A stretch of 64,000 bases of DNA from NCBI RefSeq assembly GCF_009730915.1, contig NC_052475.1, positions 1,550,001 through 1,614,000 on the forward strand, written 5' to 3'. Below are positions 48,979 through 60,256 of this stretch, one piece after another. A program made the translations under genes and the position numbers. The notes beneath the pieces are model-generated. The model did not search any database. It had not been told where the DNA came from and saw only the letters and a list, made by a program, of their open reading frames with translations. Within the stretch, counting starts at the first letter, position 1, and every line of letters starts with the position of its first letter. The stretch comes from Dioscorea cayenensis subsp. rotundata. Taxonomy: Eukaryota; Streptophyta; Magnoliopsida; Dioscoreales; Dioscoreaceae.

Positions 48979-49161
48979 CACACAGAACAAAGATAAGCTT
49001 AAAACCAAGAAGAGAAAAGTAAATATCCAATCTCAGTCGAACACATTTTCGCTCCTTCCTATCAGACAGCATCATTCCCATGCAATGTAAACAGTGCCAT
49101 TCTGTCCCATTAAATCAACATCTTCTAGGATCGTAGAAGATCCGAGTAGCAACCTTCATCA

Positions 49162-49374
49162 ACATATACACATCGATTAACAATTTAGAATTTTATTCAA
49201 ATAGTACATTGACCAATGAGCATTGGTCAATAGTTATCAAACCAACCAGCAATAATTAATATACATCTCCTTTAATTATTCAGACATTCTTATCAAGATT
49301 CTTGACTCAGGTAGTCAAGAACCTATCCTATTAATGTTTGATGAGCATTTATTGCATTCCAGCTGGAGCTGGAT
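49162..49374. other. 3' flank of PLP copy 3
   Basis: Matches about 23766-23971, downstream of PLP copy 2 (AATTTAGAATTTTATTCAAA, GGTCAATAGTTATCAAACC), more diverged than the gene itself. It begins with the second copy of the copia target duplication. Confidence 0.7.
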
Positions 49375-50684
49375 TTACTCATAGAGTTTTAATGTGACAA
49401 CTATCTCATCTGGAACATTGTTTCTTGGAGGGTCAGCGGGAAGAGACAGTGCCAAACGTTTGGCAGCCTCTAAGTATGCAGCAAACTTGTGTGGTTTCCC
49501 CACTGATTTCGCTTCTTTAACATTAACTAAAGTATTCTCAATCCCAATCAGTGCATGGAGATCTCTTGTTCCATCTACTCCTCCAATTGCACCAGAGAGC
49601 AGTGCACGAGATGCATTAGCAAGCTCAGCCTCCATCAAATGGTACTTGAATGCACGTTTGTCAAAACTCCAGTCACCAGACTCCCAGTGAAAGGTATAGA
49701 GAGGGAGGAAACGGTGACCATACATGCCAATGAACTCAACTGCTGCCATAATGAAGGCAAACTCCTCTTTTGCCATATAGTATGGAAAGCTAATCCTTGT
49801 CCATCCAGGCTTCATTCCATTGTAACCCTGTTCATTAATTTTTACTTAAAAGTTAGTAGCATTCTTCCTTTTTTATAGACAAATTAATTAAGCTTCATTA
49901 TTATATCTTGTACCTTTTGTATGACGGATCTAATCCCAAGAGACAGCTTCTCATCTACATTGAGAAGAGAGTGACCATAAGGACCAGCACAAGCACAGCC
50001 ACCACGAGCTTGAATACCAAAGAGGTCATTTAGTAGTTTTGCAACAAAACGCCCGTTCAGTGGCTGGATTTTGTTATCTAAGTCATCAATGGAGGAATGA
50101 GTACGAGTTGTTGAAGGGTAGACAAGAAAGGAGAGGATGGAGAGACGTTTGGCCTTTGTGTTTCCAAGCACTTTTATGTTGGGGTTTTGTCGCAGCCTCC
50201 TCAGCGCTGTTTCTATGTAGAAGCTCTCATGAAGGTCAATGAGCTCATAGCCTATGTATTCTTTGACCCAGAATGCTAATGCAGCTCTTATCTTTTGTAT
50301 TATTTGTGGTGTCCCTGCATCTTCTCTTTCTTCTATTTTATCATAGTACAGAGTATCCTGATAAATTTGCAATCTTAAGCCATGTATTATGCACACACAC
50401 ATATATATAAGCATCAAAGGAGATAAAAAAAAAAACACTTACTTCTTCATTGAAGCCATTGACGTAGGCAACAGTGCCACCTCCACAGGTGGATGGAGGC
50501 AGTGATCCCAGTCGATACATAGAATTACTCATCAAAAGAATGCCAGGAGTTCCTGGTCCTCCAATGAACTTGTGAGGACTAAGATATACAGCATCATACC
50601 CTCCTAACTCATCTCTAGATCTCATGTTGATTTCCACGTACGGTCCACTGCCATGCATGCATGCATATAATTATCATCATCACC

Positions 50685-50721
<37 letters not shown>

Positions 50722-51713
50722 AATGATCAATTATGATTAATACCTGGCAGCAAAATCAAAACAAGCAAAGGCACCATGCCGATGAAGAAGACGAGCAACG
50801 GCACGTGTGTCGGTAGCTATGCCGGTGACGTTACTGCAAGCCGAGAAAGAGCCCAGCTTTGGCCGGTCTAAATACTTGAGAGACTTAAGCTGTCTCTCCA
50901 ACTCTTCCAAATCAATCAGACCATCAGAGTTCAACCCAATCTCAACAACGTCAGCCAAGCTCTGTCTCCAAGAGAGAATATTAGAGTGGTGTTCATATGG
51001 TCCAATGAAAACCACCCATCTCTCCTCCTCTTTGACATTCTCTAACACCCTGTCACGCATGATAGGACTCACTGCAACCCCAATCACCTCTTGAAGCCTC
51101 TTGATTGCAGCAGTAGTACCAGAACCACAAAAGATTATAGAATCATCATTTCCTCCACCCATACACTTCTTGATGAACTCTGATGCCTTGTGTGCCAACT
51201 TGGTTGTCCTCTCCCCCACAAAACTATCATCAGTATGTGTGTTTCCTGAATAAATAATTTCAATATAAGCCTTTGATATATAATTATAATTTGGTGTATT
51301 AATTTATATGTAGAGTGATTACCATATGATGGAAGGACTTTATCAATTATGTAATCTTCAATGAACTTCAAGGAGCGGCCGGAAGCGGTGTGATCGGCGT
51401 AGGTGAGTGTGCGTTGGCCGAAGGGAGTGTCAAACTCCATCTGGTTGCCAATGACTTGAGATTGTAGCCACTCAATCCTATCTTCAGATGAGTTGTTCTG
51501 TGAGTATCTCCTCAGCTTTTGGATCACAGCAGGACTGATACTAGTATCAAGTTCATCCAAACTTGATTTATGAATCATCTTATCTTGAACTGGCTTGAGC
51601 ATCATGGTCATGGAGTTTGGAGTTTGTGAGTTAATGGACGTTTGGTTTTGAGGTTCCTTGGAAGATGGTGTTTGGTTTCTGTGTTTGGCTGTAAAACGCT
51701 TCATGAAATGCAT
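49375..51713 (-). CDS. PLP-dependent aminotransferase class V (SufS/MOCOS-like) protein, copy 3
   Basis: Five minus-strand exons: 51713-51323, 51245-50744, 50647-50443, 50357-49914, 49827-49375, joining to 664 residues with the same exon lengths as copy 2. All active-site motifs are kept: GPYEHHSN, CFDFAAS, LSPHKF with Schiff-base Lys324, RGGCACAGPYGH with Cys487 and Cys489. Residues 1-514 are identical to copy 2 and the nucleotide changes I found in exons 1-4 are silent. Exon 5 has seven substitutions (His/Tyr, Phe/Leu, Asn/His, Gly/Ala, Thr/Ser, Thr/Pro, Thr/Ala). Introns are almost identical apart from (AT)n length. The gene is apparently functional. Its likely role is the same as copy 2: PLP-dependent C-S bond chemistry with unknown substrate. 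Confidence 0.9.
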
Positions 51714-51796
51714 TGCGACTCGATCTCAAGTTGAAAGAGTTTAATTAGAGATGAATTGCTTTGTCGATATGTGAATTTTGAGAAGTGCTATCATTG

Positions 51797-51803
51797 ATTT
51801 ATA
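51797..51803 (-). promoter_or_regulatory. Putative TATA box of PLP copy 3
   Basis: The minus-strand TATAAAT is conserved with copy 2, here 84 bp before the ATG at 51713 because of a 13-bp insertion (AATTGCTTTGTCG) in the leader. Confidence 0.5.
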
Positions 51804-51939
51804 GTGCAAGCACAAGTTCTAGACATGTGAATCGGTCAAAAAAACTTATCATAATAAAGAAATTTAATGCAGACGTATTTGTGAAGAAATGGTAAACTAT
51901 AGTTTGGTCATTGGTGCAAGATGTTTGTTTTATCCGCAA

Positions 51940-53440
51940 CAAACACAAATAATTGTCATTACTTAAGTCGGTCTTTTATGTCTAGTATTTCCTTTATGTC
52001 TTTTCAATAAACATGTTGATTTAAAAAAAAAAAAAACTACTTTGAAAACGCGGACGGACAAAGGCAATTGCCATTGTTTATTGACTTGTCAAATCTAGAT
52101 ATGCTTTAACAAATTTTCAAAAACAAAAATATATATATATATTTATATTATATATGGTTCAGTTTCGAACCTAATAACTGTTTATTTTCTTACCTGGGGG
52201 CATATTCCGGTGGGAAGTCACATGAATGATGGGTGAGTCAAGCAAGATCAAAATCTCGCACAATGGCATTGTGTTGTATTATATAAAATTACTATATAAT
52301 ATTACCCATTATATATTAGACCTTCTATGGGATAAATTATATTCATTACCCCTCAATGATGGTAAGACAAAATTATTTACTATTATAAAATTACAATCCC
52401 TGATATATTATTTTGGGAGCATATGATAAGCCATCATGGTCTTCTGTCGTAATATGCCCCACATTATAAATTCTTAGAAGGTCGTTAAACTACTATAATT
52501 GGTACATTAGTACACATGTTTTTTTTTAACAACTCTTTATGAGACAGTGCTTGTGGTTTTTGTCCAAAAAAAAAAAATTAACTATTTTTCTCAATGGATA
52601 ATTAATTTTTAAAATTATATTTAAAAAATATAAATATTTCAAAGTGTTAGCTCAAACTTATATTGATGTAACTCAAAATTAAACAACCATTTCTTCGCGT
52701 AGTAGAATGTTATGAGAACAGTAAATAGACAGACCCAAGATCGAATTTTTGGGTCAGCAGTACTACACAAAACAGTTCATGGGTCCCTCATTGGGAGGAT
52801 ATTGTTTCTCTCCCCTTCAGGGTTGCATAGCAGGGGAGGTTTATTAGGTCGGTTTGATTCCTAAAATATCTTCTGGGTGTGTACATGATATGGCTCTAAT
52901 CATCCCATGTGACATCTGATTGAATTAATAAATCCCTAAAGAATCGTTAAGCCACAATAACTTATGCATTACCATACCTGCATATCCCTTGACATTCCCT
53001 TGACATTCGCTTAACATCAGATCTTTAATGAAAAACCCAAAATATATCTAATTAGTCATGTCTATGAGTTCTCAATCTTTTTCCTTAACATTCCATATGA
53101 GATTATTCTGTTCATGCTGCCATTATCATGATCTATAAAATGTCCAAAATCATAAGTTATGCATCATTTTTTTTACCAAAGAAATTATGCATCATTTTGA
53201 ATTAAACTATTGAATTTGAAGTTTCGAGATTATCATTTAAAAAAAAAAAAAACACCAAAACCCTAAATGGAAATTCATTAACATGAAAATTAAGCAACCG
53301 ACCAAAAGTGCATTGGCATTAGTTTCACTATGAAAGATGTTGATGTGGGAATTAAGAGTCTCGTGTTCAAATTTCTGGCCTATGCGTATATCCTTGATTT
53401 TATATATATACACTTGTCACATTTGTCAAATAAATAAATA
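51940..53440. other. Copy-B specific intergenic block, nothing recognised
   Basis: About 1.5 kb absent from the matching place in copy A (near 26440-26550). AT-rich and non-coding. A stretch at 53290-53410 (CATTGGCATTAG, TCGTGTTCAAATTTC) loosely resembles a tRNA-derived SINE with a B-box-like sequence, but I see no clear ends. Confidence 0.35.
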
Positions 53441-53579
53441 AATAAATAAATAAGCAACTAAAAACTAGTAATAATAATAAATCTATTAACGTGAATTCCA
53501 CACACTTGAGTAGACAATAGGTTTACTATAGGATGTTATATTGTGAGGGTAAGTGGGTTTGTTGAAGAAGAATGAATAT

Positions 53580-54880
53580 ATGTGTGTGTGTGTGTGTTTG
53601 TGTGTGTGTGTGGAGCTATTTTTTCAAAATGAAAACATTGACAACCCACAGTTACATGATCAGTATATTAATAGGGTTTGAAATTGTTAATATGAATTGC
53701 TTACTTTCATCACCCTTCCCAACTCAAAGGGTGAGAGTTTAAATCCTATTTTTGACTTGATTATATTTAAAAAAATTATTAATGTAGTTCTTATATATAA
53801 AATCCAATCTGTTAAGATGTGTTTGTGCTTCTTTTTGTATGATGTGTTGTTTTTATTTTAATGCAAGTGGTTTATTTATTTATTTATTTATTTTTAAATT
53901 CGATTGATTGAGTAATCTGAAATCCATAAATATTATATAAGTGCATGTTTATTGTATAATATTTTAAAAGTCATATGAAATTCATCAAGAATTGCAGAAG
54001 TTTATGCTTGTTGACAATGAGAAATGTGAAATTCATGAAGGATTATAGAAATTTATACTTAAATGAAGTTTTTAGTTTCTTGATTTTTTTTCACCAATAA
54101 TCTAGAGAAAATGATAATCAATCAATATTGCCACGCTCAAAACCCGGTGCGCCGACAAACGGCTTCATATCCACAAAACAGAGGCCAAGTGAGCATGCAA
54201 AGCCTCAGAACCTGTCTTACAAAAAGATATAACAATCTAACAGACAACTGGATTCAAAAATAAAAGAAGTTACAAGGTTTAAAATACAATGAAATCAACT
54301 AACAAGGTTTGACCAAACAATTATTCAAAGATATGAAAATCTAAAAGGATCAGAGACGCTTGCTTTAAGTGTGACAAAAGGCTTAGGTCGCGGGTTCAAC
54401 TTCGAGGGAGTGTGAATTTATGCCCGACTAAACAAAATAATACCTGGCTTGTGCAGAATTCTGTTCTGGGTCTCATTGAGGTGGGCCGGTCTCTCACAAA
54501 TATAGTACCAGATTAAGATTCTCAAACACTAAACCTATGGTGTTACTAGTATCGATTACCTTGATGATGTGTGATAGTCGACGAAAGATCTAAGATGACA
54601 ACTTATTAATTACAGAAATCACATTTGAGAAGAATTTAAATCAAAATTAAAGTGGAAAATTGAAAAGCTAGTACCAATAAAATACATATAATTAAAATTA
54701 AAATAAAGAATAAAATTCTATTAATTCTAATCTCTAATCACCCAATCTAGTTTTTGTGCTTTTTTGACATTCGATATGATAATTGTGATCAATAAATTAA
54801 ATTCTAATCATAACCTAAATCTCAAAGGAGTATAAATAATAATCTAAAAAATAATAATTGCATTTCATATTGGTGAAATA
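53580..54880. other. Copy-B specific intergenic block with possible SINE and LTR scraps
   Basis: A (TG)n run at 53580-53612, then non-coding DNA. At 54130-54165 (CAAAACCCGGTGCGCCGACAA) there is a GC-rich scrap that may be LTR-derived. At 54365-54520 a stretch with GGTCGCGGGTTCAACTTCGA resembles the B box of a tRNA-derived SINE. Neither has boundaries that I can define. Confidence 0.3.
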
Positions 54881-55086
54881 AGTATATCCATTTATAATTT
54901 AAACCATTTAGTTGATTCAGTTTGCCTAACTTAATGTCACTCTCAACCACACCAAAGACGGCATTGATGCCATCTTGCTTACACAAATTAATGCTTGATA
55001 ATAGTCAGTCAATTGAAGGTTTTAAAGTTTCATCAACAACTATATATTCTCAGGGTTAGTCAATTGAAGATTCTAAAGTTTCATTA

Positions 55087-55132
<46 letters not shown>

Positions 55133-55732
55133 TAAGTTGACCCAGTTTATGTAACCTAATATTACTCCCAAATAGACGGCATCAATGCCACTTGCTTATA
55201 GAAATCAATGCCTGAGAATAATTGGTCAATTGAACATTTCTATTCCAAATTTTAGGAATGTTGGGGTGGTTCATAATACACTAGTTTTGGCTTTGTTATT
55301 GTTGTTAATCCTAATAATATTACTACCACTATATATTTTAAAATAAAGATGTTATAAAAAAAATTAAGGATAATATTAAATTTTAAAATTTTAAAATTAA
55401 AATGAACTAAATAACTAAATTATCATTTTTAAAAATAATATTTATTTAATTATAAATATACTTTTCTTCATCTATATAATTTAAAAAATTAATAAAAACT
55501 GAAATTGGTGTCTTCGTATAATAAAATGGTAACTTTTTTTTTATAAAATAACTTCTATTTTAGAATGGAGAGAATATTACAAGTTTTTTTTCAAAAAAAA
55601 CATATTACAAGTTCTTTTTTATGTTTGAAACTACTTAGTTATTAATTAAATACCACTTTTGAGTGGAGTTTTAGTTTCATTTACAAATCTTATATAATGG
55701 ATATATATGTATTATGAAAAAAAACACATTTA

Positions 55733-56490
55733 AGCTGGGTTTGATTGGCCATTTTTTTTTATGAAAAATTTTTCTATCAAAAATTTTTCAGTCAAATAGG
55801 TTGTTTTTTTTTCACAAAGCTGGTCACGTGACCACTTTTTCCTCAAATTTGTGAAAAAGTTTTCCTCTCCCAACATAGAGAAAACTTTTTCATGAAAAAC
55901 TGAGGGGCTTATTTGAAAAAAATTAAACTGAGGGGCAATTTGATTTTTTATATATATATATAAAATATCTCTATCTTTATCTCTTTTGGTTTTATTTTAA
56001 AATTTTAAAATATCTCTCTCTCTCTTTAGGGTTTTTTATTTTTTATTTAAAAAATCAATTTGAAACAATAGACATATTTGCAAAAATAATTTTGAATTTT
56101 GAGATTTACTATATCAACTTTTTGAGGAATATACATGAGTTATATTATTTAAATGATTTAGTATGATGGTTTTTTAAAGTCAGTGATGCATAAATAATTT
56201 TTTTGAGAATGATCATAAAATAAAAAAATTATTGATTAGGATTAATAGCATTTTAGGTAGTCAAAAATATAATTTTTTTTTGGAGAATATAAAAAATTTT
56301 CCAAATAAAATATAATTTTTTTTCGGGGAAAATTGATGCAATCAAATAACAAAATAAGAATTTTTCATATAAAATTTTTGATTTTCTAACCAGAAAATAA
56401 TGCTAATCAAACAACTATTTTTTTTATGGAAAAATATTCTATTAAAAAAAAAAATTTCACCCATTTTTCACGTTGCAATCAAACACAGCA
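55733..56490. mobile_element. PIF/Harbinger-like (Tourist) MITE
   Basis: Terminal inverted repeats AGCTGGGTTTGATTG (left) and CAATCAAACACAGCA (right), flanked by the 3-bp target duplication TTA (55730-55732, 56491-56493). Copy A at about 28918 carries the uninterrupted site CACATTTAGGTGGG, which fixes both ends exactly. The 758-bp body is AT-rich and non-coding. A TTA target and GGTTTGATT-type ends are typical of Harbinger/Tourist elements. Confidence 0.9.
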
Positions 56491-57476
56491 TTAGGTGGGT
56501 AGGATATTCAAAACGCTAGCAAATTAAAAGATATATATATATATATATATATATAAATTCAAAATATGGTGATTTTGACATAGTTTTTGGTTTTATACTC
56601 ACCCTTCATTAACTCAATGTTGACCGTAATAGTGCACGTGCATAATACGTGAGATATACACGCACTAATTCCAAGGGCTATGCATCTGGTTTTCCCCTCG
56701 TCAAAACTCAAGGGGAATATATTTTTGCAATGACGGTCAAAAAACGCACCCTTGAAAAATGAAGTTGAGTCATGAAACTTTATTAGGAATGACAAACCCT
56801 CAAAATATTTGTTTTTTTGTATGAATACAATTGATAAATGTAGTTGTTATCAAAGTGGTAGATTTTTCAACTTTTTATTAAGTAATAACAAAAATTATCA
56901 TCTTTTTAATATGAATATAATTTTTTTCTGACTTCAACTATATAAAAATTAAAAAGCTTAGATATTTTTTTGAGTATGGAGGAATAGAGTTTCTTTTTTG
57001 TTTGGTTATTAAAATGGATAAAGGATGAGTATATATATTAACAATAGAAGTAAATATTGGACTAAATTAATAGTTGAAGCATTTATTTTTATGTGAGAGC
57101 CAAAGGTTTAATTCTCAATCAAGGCAAGGCATGGTGAAAAGAGTCTTCTGTGTACGGAAGCATTTATTCCTATGTGAGAGGGCAGAGGTTTAATTCTCAA
57201 TTGACGCATGGTGAAAAAAGTCTTCTATGTACAGATGATATAGGGTCTCCGTGCCCAGAATGAGAGTATATGATATATTTAACACAAATTTGGTTACATT
57301 TCTAATAATTTTTGTGTAGTTTAGAAGAAAATAAACTTAAAAAAAATCATCTATCATAACCATAAAATGAGATTTAAAGGACCCAACAAAAAATAATAAT
57401 AATAAAATAACTCCCAAGTTTGAGCATTATGTTTAATCTTCCGTGTCCATAATTGCAATGGAAGATAAAAAATTTA

Positions 57477-58042
57477 TTCGGAATTGTTTGGATAGGCCAA
57501 AATTATGACATAATTTATACAATATTCCATAATTTGATATTTTTTTAGAATTATGCCATATTGATTGTTTGGTATTTATTTTAGAGTATAAAATTATGGC
57601 ATAAAAAAAATGTTCCACTAACCGTAGAATATTTTTCATTGTAAAAAGTCTCTCTCTTTTTTGATCCAATCACCAGCCACCGGTCCACTGGTAATCCGGC
57701 CGGCCTACGGTGACTGGCCAACGGTCCATCGGGGGTCCAGCCTCCGATGACATATCGGTAGTCCACCGATGGTCTGGGCGGCCTCCTGTGATTCGGTCAC
57801 CTACCGACTGGTCTCCGGTGACTGGCCACCAGTCCACCGGTGGTCTGGCCATCGGTTGGCAGGCCTCCGGTGACCGGCCACCAGTCCACCATCGGTCCGG
57901 TCACCGACCAGCTGATCTCCGTAATTTTTTTATTTTGTTAACCAAATACTCATTCTGGAAGAATAAAATATGCTAATGACTTGCACTTCTTACATAATAA
58001 AATTGTGCCATATTTTTTTATTTTGCAGCCAAACAGACTAGT
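57477..58042. mobile_element. Copy-B specific element with a GC-rich repeat core
   Basis: Absent from copy A. Outer parts are AT-rich with loosely matching ends (GAATTGTTTGGATAGG left, CCAAACAGACTAG right) and CCAAAATTATG / ATTGTGCCATAT-type inner matches, resembling a MITE. A 10-bp repeat AAAAAATTTA flanks it (57467-57476, 58043-58052). Because copy A has extra bases next to this motif, I treat it only as a possible target duplication. Confidence 0.55.
57668..57922. repeat. GC-rich degenerate tandem repeat
   Basis: About 250 bp of strikingly GC-rich DNA in an AT-rich window. It is made of imperfect, partly palindromic units built on GGTGACTGGCCACC, AGTCCACCGGTGG and GGTCTGG. Frames on both strands stay open because of the repeat, giving artefactual Pro/Arg/Gly-rich peptides. 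Confidence 0.8.
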
Positions 58043-58385
58043 AAAAAATTTAATTGCATGTAAAGTATGAAAATATTTTCTCCACTTGGAAGGACTGATA
58101 ACTTTACCAATAGTGGATAGGCCAAGTCGTAGATATTAAGATTGTTTAAGCAAGTAATTTTAAATTTAGATTTTTATATATGTAATATATATATATACAC
58201 ACACTTTCAAAGAACTCCCAATACCTCACCCTGCTATGTGAGGCAATAATTAAAAAAAAAGCATATACTAATAATAGTCTATTAAATAATTGTTACATTG
58301 TGTTTGGTCTCCAAATTAGAGTATATATATTTTGATGAGATGGACAAAGCATTCATCTCAGTCGATGTTGTGAGAGTAAATTGAT

Positions 58386-59175
58386 TTTTCAATCTCTCAC
58401 TTGGCAAAATAAAGAGTTATTATCTTTTTAATGCATATAAAATAATAATTAGAGTATATATATATATATATTTGAGCAAACATCCTTTGGGACATTCATA
58501 GTAACATCCCCATAGTTTAAAAAGTTATAAGAGATATTGAGGAAGAGAGATAGGGAGACATAGGTGGATGAATAGTGTTAATAACAGTAACCAACAAGTA
58601 TACCTCTACTCAACATGTTGGTATGATATTCTTCGATTTTGTTTTAGTTTAACTAAGTTTTGTTTTAGCTCCCATTAGAATAGTGATACTATTGTGTTCA
58701 GATGAAGGTCCGTAGATTCCAAATTTAAGAATGTTGGTAGAAAACTAATCATCTCTTTCTCTCTCTCTCTCTCTATATATATATATTTAAAATTAGTTTT
58801 ACGGAAATTTTGTATAAAATCTCATTTTGTCTTAATTAAAATTAAACATTTTAAACCTAAATTTTCTATTTTAATTAATAAAAAAAATCATTAATATTTA
58901 TATTTTAAAAATATAAATAACATATATAATTAATTTTTATAAAAAAAATGAATTAATAGAATAAATCAACATTGTGTGCATATCCTTAAACACTCTTTGT
59001 TTACTCATGTGTTTAGTTTCGATGGCTTCCTTCTTTTATTTATTTAAACAATTACCAAACATCCATCACACATTCTCATGCAACCAAAGATAATGAATGT
59101 GGTTTAAAAAAACATGTAGACAAAAATATTAAATAATTGAAAACATTTAGAAATTTGAAAAAGCAACCATTTATG

Positions 59176-59226
<51 letters not shown>

Positions 59227-59765
59227 CTAGAACAAAATAATGAACAAAGATATGCACATATTAAAAAAAATTATATAATTTAATTAACTTAATTTTAAAA
59301 AAAGGTAAACAATTAATTTAAAATTTTTAATAGAATTTATGATTTATCAAGGGAAAGTACACTAAATACTATCCCAGTCAAGGACACTAATCCTTTCTTA
59401 ACATAAATTAATGGCTGAGCATGATTACTCAATTCATAATTCATAATTCATAATTCATAATTCAAAAGTGAATGTTTCAGTTGCCCAAATTTGAAATCAT
59501 TCACTTGAAAATTGAAATTTCTATGCTGACTTAAATTGCTTTTTCTTTTTGGAAATAGTGGATGGACTTGACTTAAATTAACTATGTAGAATTACAACTC
59601 CGAATAATTCCCTTCTCACACCCCTTAAGAAATGTTCCAAAAGTCATTACTAATTATTAGTCTATCTAGTAAATTACCATGGAACGACATGTGAAGCTGA
59701 ATTCATCCCCAACAGCTCCTCTTTTAATGAGTCAAGTCTAAATAATTGTGTTAGTGGACGTTGAA
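58386..59765. other. Duplicated intergenic block and its copy-B-only part
   Basis: 58386-58970 has no match in copy A, where LINE and other insertions replaced it. 58972-59757 matches 35174-35815 and 38440-38551. Contains (CT)n at about 58757-58773, (AT)n at 59180-59219 and a short CATAATT tandem at 59440-59463. No gene seen. Confidence 0.5.
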
Positions 59766-60256
59766 TATTGAAAAATCAACAAGAAGAAACAAAAATGGAT
59801 CATGATGTAATGCACATAATTCTTTTTTCTATGAGTTAAATCAGATGATGGGTGTTTTGAGGTTTAATATTGGGCTTTCAATTTAAAATTATGAAGTCAA
59901 CTTATTAAAAAAAAAAAAAAAACAGAGTTCAACTCATTTGCATATGTTCATTCTCATGACTTTATGTGAAATTAAGATCGGAAAGCATGCTGAGGAATAG
60001 AGTGAAAATTATCTCAATCCATCCAAATATAAAAACAAATATTGAAAAAAATCAACAACAAGAAATAAAAATGGGTCCTGATGTAATGCACATAATTCTT
60101 TTTTCTATAAGTTACATCAGATGATGGGTGTTTTGAGGTTTAATATTGGGCTTTCAATTTAAAATTATGGAGTCAACTTATAAATAATAATAATAAAAAA
60201 AAGAGTACAACTCATTCTCATATGTTCATTCTCTTGACTTTATGTGAAATTAAGAT
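59766..60256. repeat. Direct duplication of about 215 bp with spacer
   Basis: Units 59766-59979 and 60040-60256 share GATGTAATGCACATAATTC, GATGATGGGTGTTTTGAGG and ATATGTTCATTCTC in the same order. The second unit is cut at its right end by the hAT element, so the first unit (ending AAATTAAGATCGGAAAG) shows the site before insertion. Confidence 0.85.

Larger units (their letters stand above)
39772..49161 (-). mobile_element. Ty1/copia LTR retrotransposon with two nested insertions
   Basis: A minus-strand element flanked by a 5-bp target duplication ACATA (39767-39771 and 49162-49166). The 3' LTR (in element sense) is 39772-40126. The 5' LTR is 46686-49161, split by a gypsy-like element at 46843-48978. 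A CACTA transposon sits at 43006-45652. Removing both leaves about 4.6 kb, a normal copia size. Next to the LTRs are a purine tract (minus strand AAAGGGAGTG, about 40127-40136) and a primer site (minus strand GTATCAGAG, 46672-46684) fitting initiator tRNA-Met. The first base pair of the left LTR reads CG where TG is expected. Confidence 0.93.
46686..49161 (-). repeat. Copia 5' LTR, split by a nested element
   Basis: The two parts, 46686-46842 (TGTCAAGGTTTACA...) and 48979-49161 (...CTTCATCA), together match the 355-bp LTR at 39772. The break is the target site of the gypsy-like element. Confidence 0.9.
39682..59757. repeat. Segmental duplication, copy B
   Basis: Second copy of the 23720-38551 interval, expanded by a copia element with two nested insertions (39772-49161), a Harbinger-like MITE (55733-56490), a GC-cored element (57477-58042) and unclassified inserts near 51940-53440 and 53620-54870. 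Homology to copy A ends near 59757. Confidence 0.85.

Noticed and set aside
54360..54530. Functional tRNA gene
   Set aside because: Only a B-box-like stretch is visible. There is no A box at the right distance or cloverleaf; at best it is a SINE remnant.
57581..57976. Pro/Arg/Gly-rich frames on both strands
   Set aside because: They arise from the GC-rich degenerate tandem repeat. Stops are absent only because of base composition.
57467..58052. Definite 10-bp target duplication AAAAAATTTA around the GC-cored element
   Set aside because: The copy A sequence has extra bases beside this motif, so the empty site does not fit exactly. Kept only as a possibility.
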